From Pseudomonas alloputida (GTDB lineage: Bacteria; Pseudomonadota; Gammaproteobacteria; Pseudomonadales; Pseudomonadaceae), in assembly GCF_021283545.2 (NCBI RefSeq), contig NZ_CP128540.1:6174501-6238500 (forward strand): DNA of 64,000 bases. Reading direction: 5' to 3'. Below are positions 1 to 7,900 of this stretch, piece by piece. Under the pieces are notes generated by a model. The model was not told the DNA's origin. It was given only the letters and a program-made list of their open reading frames with translations, and made no database searches. The position numbers and the translations under genes were made by a program. Every line of letters starts with the position of its first letter. Positions within the stretch are counted from its first letter, which is position 1.

Positions 1-1853
1 GGTTCTACAAGGGTTTTGACAGGCTGCGCTGGGGTGACGTTTTTGCTGTGCACCTTGTGCTTCTGAGCATCACGACGCGCCTTTTTGGTACTTGCCGAGG
101 CCTCACTAACGATCTGACGGCGTTCCTGGATCAGCCTGCCAATCAATGCCTCATCAATATGCTGCCGGCCTTCATCAACCGCCTGCTTCTTCGCTGCACG
201 GAACTCCCATAGAGTCGCTGCTGGGAAGGCCTGGTTGGCCACAGGTACCCTGAAGTATTGCTTGAGTACTGGGTCATAGAACCAGATCACGCTGATATCA
301 CGCGGGTCTCTTCTGAAGACAAACTTGCGGGCTTGGCCGGTTGCAGGATCTGTAGTCCCGATCCAATGTCGTAAGGCTTCCGAGTAGTAGTAGACATCAA
401 GCTGCACACCATAATGCTGGACGGTGCGGCGATAAGAAGGCATGAAGTCCAATTGGACAGTCAGCGGATCTGCAGGCCGCGGAGGAATACTCACCAAGGC
501 ATCGGCTTCACGGCTGCCGAAGAAACCGATGTGCCATTTGCGCGCGGGGCTCATGTAGATCGCTGAGTGGTTGCGGTTGTGATAGAGGATGATCGATTTC
601 ACCAACCATTCCTCGAACTCACCCATCGTGAGCGCGGCGTGCTTGTCCGAGTTGTAACCGTCTCGATCAGGCACACTGCTGTACGTAGTACCTGGTAGCT
701 CATGCAGCTCGCTCATGAAGGTACCGAGAAGACGCTCGATATGACCGCCGTATTTGGGACGCTTCACCGGCCGGAACTGGTTCTCAATGTTGTAGTTCGC
801 ACACGATCGACGGAAATTCTCAGCCTGGAAGTCAGGACCGTTATCGGTGTGCACCACACGAGGGAAGCCCCACACAGGCCACTCACCTCGAACATTGTGT
901 AGGTTCAGCCAGGCTTCCTTCGGCAAAATTGAGTGCGCCAAGCACATGCCTACGGAGATTTCTGAAGGGTCTTCCAATGCCAAGTAATAGCCAGTAATCA
1001 TCCGAGAGTGCACGTCGATCGCCAGGCTCAGCCACAACCGACCAATTGGCTTGCGATGTCGGTCATCCACGATGATCAAGTCGATGGGCGTATGGTCGAT
1101 CTGGATTACAGCCAACGGGTAGTCAGCACCTGGGAATTTCCCTACTGAAGGTGTATGCCGATTCCGAGCCTTGTCCGCGTAACCACGCCTGCGCAGAACG
1201 ATCTTTTCAGGAATGCGCTTGATACGGGCTCTGATCGCAGAAGCACTGGGAGGTTTGATTCCAAGAGCTTTTGCCTGCGACTCGATTTCTGCAATGGTCG
1301 ACTGGACCGTTCTACGCTGAATGGTCAGGTAGTGCTGATCAATCACGTCATCGATGAGCTTATCCGCCTGGGCGCTTAACCGACTATTACCCGATTGCCA
1401 TCCACGCTTGCGAGGCACCAGCGCCAGGACCTCGTGCCAGCTTTGGTAGCGTTCAAGCCAGCGATAAAGCGTGGCGGTATCCACACCAACTTCCTTGGCA
1501 CGCTCTTCTACGCTGCTTCTTGGCAGGACTGAGTCACGTAACAATGGTTTGATCGCTGAAAAGCGCTGCTGAGCCACTGCCCACTCATCCGAGCTGATCG
1601 TCGAAACGTCATAGTTAACGTACAACCCATCAACCCGCTCTTGCTCAACTGGTAGCAGCTCTGCGATCCGAAGCGACACGCTTCGGCCGGTCTCCACTTC
1701 GACGCCGACGACATTCTGAAAGTCGAGCAACTGGACGATCCGGAAGATCTGCTTGTCGCATCGGACCATCTCGCCCACTTCAACACGCACACGCTCCCTG
1801 GACGGTTCGTAAGGAACAAAGTGCTCGTCCGTGTCGATCTCATAAATGTTCAT
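1..1853 (-). CDS. tnsB: TnsB-like DDE transposase of a Tn7-like element (3' end outside window)
   Basis: Read directly on the minus strand, an uninterrupted frame runs from an ATG at 1853 to the window edge (617 codons, no stop), so the C-terminus is missing. The rve/DDE core is intact: first Asp in QIDHTPIDL, second Asp in VVHTDNGPDF and the Glu in GGHIERLLG. An N-terminal helix-turn-helix is suggested by AKEVGVDTATLYRWLERY. TnsB cuts and joins the 3' ends of the transposon and binds its end repeats. The ATG overlaps the tnsA stop by 4 bp (ATGA), indicating translational coupling. The gene is not a fragment: no frameshift or stop is seen in the visible part. Confidence 0.93.
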   Translation of the reverse strand, partial: MNIYEIDTDEHFVPYEPSRERVRVEVGEMVRCDKQIFRIVQLLDFQNVVGVEVETGRSVSLRIAELLPVEQERVDGLYVNYDVSTISSDEWAVAQQRFSAIKPLLRDSVLPRSSVEERAKEVGVDTATLYRWLERYQSWHEVLALVPRKRGWQSGNSRLSAQADKLIDDVIDQHYLTIQRRTVQSTIAEIESQAKALGIKPPSASAIRARIKRIPEKIVLRRRGYADKARNRHTPSVGKFPGADYPLAVIQIDHTPIDLIIVDDRHRKPIGRLWLSLAIDVHSRMITGYYLALEDPSEISVGMCLAHSILPKEAWLNLHNVRGEWPVWGFPRVVHTDNGPDFQAENFRRSCANYNIENQFRPVKRPKYGGHIERLLGTFMSELHELPGTTYSSVPDRDGYNSDKHAALTMGEFEEWLVKSIILYHNRNHSAIYMSPARKWHIGFFGSREADALVSIPPRPADPLTVQLDFMPSYRRTVQHYGVQLDVYYYSEALRHWIGTTDPATGQARKFVFRRDPRDISVIWFYDPVLKQYFRVPVANQAFPAATLWEFRAAKKQAVDEGRQHIDEALIGRLIQERRQIVSEASASTKKARRDAQKHKVHSKNVTPAQPVKTLVE

Positions 1854-2539
1854 CGCGTGGCCACCCAAAGCTCAAGGTATTCATTCAAAGGCTCGGTGAT
1901 ATCGCATTCCACCCGCCCAGTTGCGATCAGGTGCCACAACAGAGCTACCCCGCGATCACGATATAGGCCCTTGAAATGGCGTGCCAGTAAGTAGTGGACA
2001 GGAGCAAACTCCATCTCCTGAAGCGTTTTCAAGACCATCTCGATGTCTACCTGATCGAAATCCAACCGCTCGAATCGCTCTAGGAAGGTGATGTTCTCGA
2101 GCGGTAATCCACGGATGCGCGATTCGTCGTAAATACTGAAGGTCCATCCTTCCTGCCTCGCGTAACGACGCGCTGCCTTCCATTTTCCGAGCCAAGCGCG
2201 CCAATTCTTACGCCACTCGTAGGCGGGCTTTACCTCGACCAGCATCGGCTTGATGTAGTCCATGTATTCAACGTCGGCGGGCTGGCGATAGTGCACCAGA
2301 AAGTCTGGGGTATAGGTCTGGGCTCGCCCAAGGGAGTCAACGAAGTCAACGCGAACAGGCTGAGCAATCACAGACTCAACTCGATGGGAGAACCTCATCC
2401 GCTTCAGAAAATCGCGCTCGAGCAATGACTCGAATGGGACACCTCCTACGCCGCGGAAGGGCAAAAACCCTGAAACGCTGCGACGTGTCGGTTTGATGGG
2501 ACGGACCTGCTGAGGTTTGTCGCAGCTATTTCGAGTCAT
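1850..2539 (-). CDS. tnsA: TnsA-like endonuclease of a Tn7-like transposon
   Basis: A 229-residue protein from the ATG at 2539; a TTG at 2560 would add seven residues but has no better support. TnsA makes the 5' cuts that turn TnsB chemistry into cut-and-paste transposition. The restriction-endonuclease-like catalytic set is visible: Glu in FESLLERDF, Asp in YTPDFLVHY and Lys in LVEVKPAYEW, followed by a C-terminal part resembling the TnsC-contacting domain. It is the first gene inward from the transposon tip, as in Tn7, and its start codon lies among the TnsB-type end repeats, so TnsB binding could repress its own operon. TniQ/TnsC and cargo genes must lie beyond the left edge. Confidence 0.93.
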   Translation of the reverse strand: MTRNSCDKPQQVRPIKPTRRSVSGFLPFRGVGGVPFESLLERDFLKRMRFSHRVESVIAQPVRVDFVDSLGRAQTYTPDFLVHYRQPADVEYMDYIKPMLVEVKPAYEWRKNWRAWLGKWKAARRYARQEGWTFSIYDESRIRGLPLENITFLERFERLDFDQVDIEMVLKTLQEMEFAPVHYLLARHFKGLYRDRGVALLWHLIATGRVECDITEPLNEYLELWVATR

Positions 2540-2651
2540 TTTCAATCCTGTCGCATCCAATTCGAAAATTATTCGCAGCTATTTGTGCAAGCAGAAACGG
2601 TACCTCGCGCCCTCTAGAGTAATGGTTTCGCAGCTATTTCGAAAGCCGACA
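2520..2651. mobile_element. Terminal repeats and tip of the Tn7-like transposon
   Basis: Four related repeats stand just inside the element tip: cgcagctatttcga at 2521-2534, a degenerate copy tcgcatccaattcgaaaa at 2551-2567, tcgcagctatttgt at 2573-2585 and tcgcagctatttcgaaa at 2628-2644. Repeated sites of this size at uneven spacing are typical TnsB-binding sites of Tn7-type ends. The element should end in ACA at 2649-2651 (5'-TGT on the other strand), because comM coding sequence resumes a few bases later. Exact repeat boundaries are judged by eye. Confidence 0.8.
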
Positions 2652-2656
2652 GCAGT
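2652..2656. repeat. Probable 5-bp target-site duplication GCAGT
   Basis: The five bases GCAGT lie between the transposon ACA tip and the point where the comM reading frame is clearly recognisable (S-R-P-Q-P-G-E-I-T-L). Tn7-like elements duplicate 5 bp. The matching copy should lie beyond the far end of the transposon, outside this window, so this is a prediction. Confidence 0.55.
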
Positions 2657-3301
2657 AGCCGACCGCAACCAGGTGAAATCACGCTCGCCCATCACGGCGT
2701 GTTGTTTCTCGACGAACTTCCGGAGTTTGAGCGGCGCGTACTGGAAGTGCTTCGCGAGCCACTGGAGTCAGGTGAAATCGTGATTGCCCGTGCCCGCGAC
2801 AAAGTGCGTTTCCCCGCGCGCTTCCAGCTGGTGGCGGCGATGAACCCCTGCCCTTGCGGCTACCTGGGCGACCCCACTGGCCGCTGCCGCTGCAGCACCG
2901 AGCAGATCGCGCGCTATCGCAACAAGCTGTCCGGGCCACTGCTGGACCGCATCGACCTGCACCTGACCGTGGCTCGCGAGAGCACTACATTGAACAACCA
3001 GCCTTGTGGTGAAACCAGTGCCGATGTCGCCGCCAGGGTGGCTGAAGCGCGGGAGCTGCAGCACAGGCGACAAGGCTGTGCGAATGCATTTCTCGACCTT
3101 GAAGGTTTAAGGCATCACTGTGGGTTGGTAGCGGCGGACCAAGTCTGGCTGGAAGGGGCCTGCGAGCGGCTGACCTTGTCGCTACGGGCGGCGCACCGGT
3201 TGTTGAAGGTGGCGCGGACACTGGCGGACCTGGAGGGATGCGAGACGATTGGCCGGGCGCACCTGGCCGAGGCCCTGCAGTACCGACCGGGGAGCAGTTA
3301 G
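2657..3301 (+). pseudogene. comM: 3' fragment of comM (YifB/Mg-chelatase-like AAA+ helicase) cut by the Tn7-like element
   Basis: From 2657 the frame reads SRPQPGEITLAHHG followed by VLFLDELPEFERRVLEV, the Walker B region of ComM, then MNPCPCGYLGDP, the sensor region and the conserved C-terminal Mg-chelatase extension. About 214 of roughly 500 codons remain. The start expected in an intact gene is absent, and the GTG at 2699 lies inside the motif, so it is not a real start. ComM is the hexameric helicase that drives branch migration during natural transformation. The Walker A half must lie on the far side of the transposon. comM is a recurrent landing site for Tn7-like elements, notably the AbaR/Tn6022 islands of Acinetobacter. 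Confidence 0.93.
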
Positions 3302-3325
3302 ATTGCCAGGGTTGTGATGCCCCCC

Positions 3326-3362
3326 TGCAGGAGCGGGTTCACCCGCGAAGAGGCCGGCACAG
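3326..3362. repeat. REP element (single copy)
   Basis: Contains the core gcgggttcacccgc followed by gaagaggccggcac, the P. putida-type REP palindrome. It lies just past the comM stop, between comM and the convergent response-regulator gene. Confidence 0.85.
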
Positions 3363-3369
3363 CCATACC

Positions 3370-3738
3370 TCACTGACCGCCAGCCAAAGCCTCTTCAACC
3401 ACCTTCAGCAGCACCTCTTCAGAAAACGGCTTGCCCAGGCAGGCCAGTGCCCCAAGGCCCATCGCTGCCCGTACCGAGCCATCGTCCCAATGTGCCGACA
3501 TACAGATCACCGGCAAGCGCCACCCCCGCTGTGCCAGCTCACGCTGTACCTCCAGCCCGCTCATCCCCGGCATTTTCAGGTCCAGCAACACACAGCCCGC
3601 CTCGCCCGCCAGTGGCGAAGCCAGGAATGCGTGCCCGGCGGAAAACGACAAGGTCTCGAACCCCGCCGAGCGCAGCAGGTTGGCCAGGCTTTTGCGCACC
3701 GAGGCATCGTCGTCGACGATGCACACCCCTCTGCTCAT
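3370..3738 (-). CDS. Stand-alone receiver-domain response regulator
   Basis: A 122-residue protein that is one CheY-like receiver and nothing else. The acidic pocket (VDDDASV), the phospho-acceptor Asp in LLDLKMPGMSG, the switch Ser in CMSAH and the Lys in LGKPFSEE are all present, so phosphorylation should be possible. Its ATG overlaps the stop of the upstream regulator by 4 bp, making a two-gene operon. With no output domain it could be a phosphate sink, or an intermediate between the adjacent histidine kinase and another protein. Confidence 0.9.
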   Translation of the reverse strand: MSRGVCIVDDDASVRKSLANLLRSAGFETLSFSAGHAFLASPLAGEAGCVLLDLKMPGMSGLEVQRELAQRGWRLPVICMSAHWDDGSVRAAMGLGALACLGKPFSEEVLLKVVEEALAGGQ

Positions 3739-4727
3739 GCGCCGCCCAGGCTCGCAGACCGCGCTCCGAGGAGGTTGTGCATGGCCGCAAGCTCCAGCAG
3801 CGAGCGGGACTGCATCTTGTTCATGATGTTCTTCTTGTGCACCTTGGTCGTCACCTCGCTGGTGCCGATCTGCCTGGCGATCTGCTTGTGCGACAAGCCG
3901 CCTACCACCAGCGAGAAGACCTGGCGCTCACGCTGAGTCAGGCGCTGGTACTTTTCCTCGACCTGCCGCGCCTGCAGCCACTTGTGGCCTTCGGCCACGG
4001 CCCGGGCGCGCACTGTCTGCAACAGGGTCAGCAACTGGTCTTCATCGAACGGCTTGGTCAGAAATTCCACCGCCCCGGCGCGCATGGCCTGGACGGTCAT
4101 CGGGATGGTGCCGAAACCAGTCATGAACACGATCGGCCAGGGCAGCGCCAGCCGGCACAGCGCATCCTGTACCTCCAGGCCACTTGTGCCAGGCAAGTGC
4201 ATGTCCAGCAGCAGGCAGGCACAGGGGGTTTCCAGGCGGGCCTCGAACAGCGCCTCGGCACTGGCAAACAAGTGGTGCGGGATGTCCTGCGAGCGCAACA
4301 GCCGGCCCAACGCGGTGCGCACCGACGAGTCGTCATCCACCACCAACACCGGCACATTCACGCGCTCATCGAGCGGCTCGACAGTCTCGGCCAGGCTGCG
4401 CAGCAACGACCTGCCCAATGCCTCACCAGGCTCCTCGAGGCTGATCTGCGCGGCCAGGCGATAGCCCCGGCGCGGAACGGTCTGGATCAGGCCACGGTCG
4501 CCAAAGGCCTTGCGCAGCAAGGACACCTGAACCTGCAAGTTATTGTCCTCGACCACCGTGCCGGACCACACCTGGCTGAACAACTCGTCCTTGCCGACCA
4601 CGCGGCCCTTGGCCCTGATCAGCGTGGCCAGCACGTCGAAAGCACGCCCACCCAACAGGATCGGCTTGCCGTCGACAAAGACTTCGCGCCGCTCCAGCGA
4701 CACCTGGGCATTGCCTATTCGGATCAT
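3735..4727 (-). CDS. Response regulator with two DNA-binding domains: winged helix - receiver - LuxR HTH
   Basis: A 330-residue protein from the ATG at 4727, which is preceded by a GAGGA ribosome site. Residues about 1-95 form an OmpR/CadC-type winged helix (GGRAFDVLATLIRAKGRVV, ending in VPRRGYRL). Residues about 125-240 are a receiver with VDDDSSV, the acceptor Asp in LLDMHLPGTSG, Thr in MTGFG and Lys in LTKPFD. Residues about 265-325 are a LuxR-type HTH (LTQRERQVFSLVVGGLSHKQ). Most response regulators carry one of these two output domains, not both. Divergent from the giant sensor kinase, its likely partner. The target sites are unknown. Confidence 0.9.
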   Translation of the reverse strand: MIRIGNAQVSLERREVFVDGKPILLGGRAFDVLATLIRAKGRVVGKDELFSQVWSGTVVEDNNLQVQVSLLRKAFGDRGLIQTVPRRGYRLAAQISLEEPGEALGRSLLRSLAETVEPLDERVNVPVLVVDDDSSVRTALGRLLRSQDIPHHLFASAEALFEARLETPCACLLLDMHLPGTSGLEVQDALCRLALPWPIVFMTGFGTIPMTVQAMRAGAVEFLTKPFDEDQLLTLLQTVRARAVAEGHKWLQARQVEEKYQRLTQRERQVFSLVVGGLSHKQIARQIGTSEVTTKVHKKNIMNKMQSRSLLELAAMHNLLGARSASLGGA

Positions 4728-4966
4728 GGCTTCCTCGCGCGGGCACGGGCGTTTTCGCTGCCCTGGGCAGCCTAGGCCAGCGTTGGCGTTCAGACAATTA
4801 TCCCGAGGGATAGGTTGGCCCAAGGACTATACAAAAGCCCGCCTGCCCCAAGGGGACGATAACGGACAACAGCGTGCCCGTTCCTGCCAAGCAGGCTGTA
4901 ACCCGCATCCATGCTGGGCCCGCTGCGTATACTCGCGCCTCAGGATGTCGCTAGCGGGGGTGCTTT
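4728..4966. promoter_or_regulatory. Divergent promoter region of the signalling locus
   Basis: These 239 bp separate the divergent response-regulator operon and the sensor kinase and must carry both promoters. I see no convincing -35/-10 pair by eye and no strong palindrome. A purine-rich agcgggggt lies just upstream of the kinase ATG at 4967. Confidence 0.5.
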
Positions 4967-7900
4967 ATGCTCGATGAACGCCTTGCCCACAGGCCCATCG
5001 ATTACGACCAGTCAATCGACGAGGGCTGGCTGAAGCGGTGCGAGGTCAGCGCGCTGGGCCAGGAAGGTGAACTCAGCTATTTCCGCCTGCGCGACCCAGC
5101 CACAAATCAGGCCTGGATCGCCGTGCGCGCGCCGCTCGAGGCCCCTTCCGCCTGTCAGCGCCTGGAACGTGACTACCGCCTGCAACTGGACCCGCAGTGG
5201 GCGGTGATCCCCTCGGCGTTCGTGCGCTCGGCCGAAGGCCCGTTGCTGGTGTACCCGGCCGGGCGCTCAGTCGCCGACCTGATCGCTGAAGGCCCTGCTG
5301 CACTGGAGCCGTTTCTCGACATCGCGGTGAACGCTGCCCATGCGTTGGCGCAAGCGCACGAACGCAATGTGCTGCACGGTACATTGCAGCCTGAACATGT
5401 GTACCTGCGCGCCCACCAGCGGGTGCGCCTGGGCTTCTTTCGTGCCGACCCAGCAGAGCGGATCAGCGAACAGGGCACCCCGCTCGGCAACTGGGCCTAC
5501 CTGGCGCCGGAGCAGGTTTGCCCGCACGGTAGCAGCAGCGACCGACGCAGTGACATCTATGCCCTGGGGGCAATCCTCTACCAGTTACTGGTAGGCGAAC
5601 TGCCGCTGGCCGGGCGCGACACCCTGCACTGGCGACAGCTGCATGCTGGTGTGCAGCCGCGGGCGGCCAGCGAAGCGGACAGCAAGGTGCCGCACTCCCT
5701 CAGCCTGGTCCTGGCAAAGGCCTTGGCCAAAGAGCCGGACGCCCGCTACCAGAGCGCGCGCGCCTTTGCAGTGGACTTGGCTCACTGCCAGCGGCAGTGG
5801 GCCGCCCACAAAACCATGGCACCCTTCACCCCAGGCTGCGCCGACCCGGTAGCGCCCGGCCACGCGCGCCTGTTTGGCCGCGGCGCCGAGCAAAAGGCTA
5901 TCACCCTGCTGCTCAAGGCCTTGAATCGCGATAGCAAACCACAAGCCCTGGTCATCAACGGCGCTGCTGGCATGGGCAAGTCGAGCCTGGTCGAAGCCGC
6001 TCTCAAGGCCAACGCCGAAGGTTACTGGGCCGTCGGCAAATGCAACAGCCACACCCAAGCAGTGCCCTACACGCCCTGGATCGAAATACTCAGTGCCCTG
6101 ACTACCCAGTTGCTGGCCAAGAATAGTCAGGACCTCGTCACCCTGCGCCGCGAAATCCAGCGCCGCATCAAAAGTCATGGTCGTCTGCTCGGCAAACTGG
6201 CCCCGGACCTGCAACTGATTCTCGGCCCCCTGCCCCAATTACCCGCCAAGCCCACGCGCCTTGCGTTGCAGAAGGAACTGCACGCGATCATTGAATTCCT
6301 GCAGGTTTTCAGCCGGCCTGGCCAACCGCTGGTGCTGTTCTTCGACGACCTGCAATGGGCCGACGACGCCACCCGGCAACTGTTGGCCCAACTGCTGGCT
6401 GAAGCGCCGGCCAACCTGCTGCTGATTTTCACCCGGTGCAACGATACGCCCACCACCAGCGCACCGCTGGCCATACCCGCAGCGGTGCGCAGCACCACGC
6501 TGAACCTGCGGCCGCTGGCCGGTGGGGCGGTGGCCGAGCTGATTGGCGAGCGCTTCCATGTTGCCCCCGAGGCCGCATTTCAACTGGCCGAACGGGTGCA
6601 TGGCAAGACGGCGGGCAACCCGTTTTTCATCAACCAGATCCTCAGGGCCATGGTCGAAGACCAGCTGTTCATCTTCGACACCCAGGCCATGCGCTGGTCT
6701 TGGTGCCTGCAGGCCGTGGCCCGGCACTGCTACTCCGACAATGTCGCCGACCTGATGGTCCACCGTCTGGAGCGCCTGCCGGCACCGCAACGCGACCTGT
6801 TGCGGGTCGTCAGCGCGGCGGGCAGCCACTGCGATGAACACCTGCTTCGGCAAGTGCTCGCCCAACCGCCAGGCGAACCCTTGAAAGCCTTGATTGGCGC
6901 TGGCTTCCTGCAACCGGGCCAGAACGGCTTGGGCTTCACTCATGACCGGGTGATGGAGGCCGCTTATGCACTCACGCCCGTGCACCAGCGCGCCTCGCTG
7001 CATGCACGTATCGCCCTGGCCATGCGCCAGGCTTGGCCAGGGCGAACGCACGAGGTGTTGTTCGAGCTCGCCAGCCAGCTACAACGCGCCAGCCCCTGCG
7101 GGTTTGCAGCGGATGACTGCGAAGCGTTCCTGCAGCTTTTACGCGAAGCCGCATCATGCGCACGCGACGCGGGCACCTTCGAGCAGGCCGCTGGTTACCT
7201 GCACACCGCCGAGCAGTTGCTGCAGCACAGCGCCACGCTGGAAAGCCGCGCCACGCATGGCTTTGCCATCGCCTGCATGGCGACGGAGTGCGACATGCAA
7301 CTGTCACGCACGATCGCGGCCGAGGCCCGCCTCACTGAATGCCGCCAGCGTGCTCGCTCGGTGTTGGACCAGGCACGGGCGTGCCGGCTGCAGGCGCTGC
7401 TGTACACCTTGCGCGGTGACTATCAGGCGGCCATCGACAGCGCCCTGGCCGGCCTGGACTTACTGGGTATCAGCCCGGTGCGGGGCCTCGACTGGCAGCA
7501 GGTCGAGGCCAGTCATGCCCATGTGCAGGCGTTGATCGAACAGAAGGACCGGCATTGCCTGGAGTCACTGCCGCGCACCGACTCGGAGGAAGTGACGGTT
7601 GCCATCAGCCTGCTGGCCACTCTGTCATCATCCTTCTTCGTGAAGGACGACATCAGCTTCCTGCACCTGGCCAAGCTCATGGAGTTGTCGCTACTGCACG
7701 GCGTTGCCCCTGGCAGCACCTACGGCATGGCCTGGTACGGCGTGATGATTGCCGAGCGTTTTGGCGCTTACCATGATGGCCATGCCTGTTGCCTGGCCGC
7801 GCTCAAGCTGATCGAACGGCACGGTTTCGACGCTGATCTGACCAGCGCGCTGCTGGCCCTGGATCAGGTCAGCGCCTGGACCTCGCCCATGGAATTCGCC

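Noticed and set aside
1508..1843. Minus-strand 111-codon frame near the transposon end
   Set aside because: It is a frame-shifted shadow of tnsB, whose DDE frame is open through the whole region.
1..2651. CRISPR-associated transposon (CAST)
   Set aside because: No cas gene or repeat array is in view, and insertion into comM fits protein-guided targeting. The rest of the element is not visible, so this is a limited rejection.
2699..3301. Start at 2699 as a true ComM start codon
   Set aside because: The GTG is inside the conserved GVLFLDELPEF motif; comM coding sequence continues upstream to the transposon junction.
3447..4775. 442-codon frame antisense to the response regulators
   Set aside because: Overlaps two well-supported receiver genes; proline/arginine-rich shadow.
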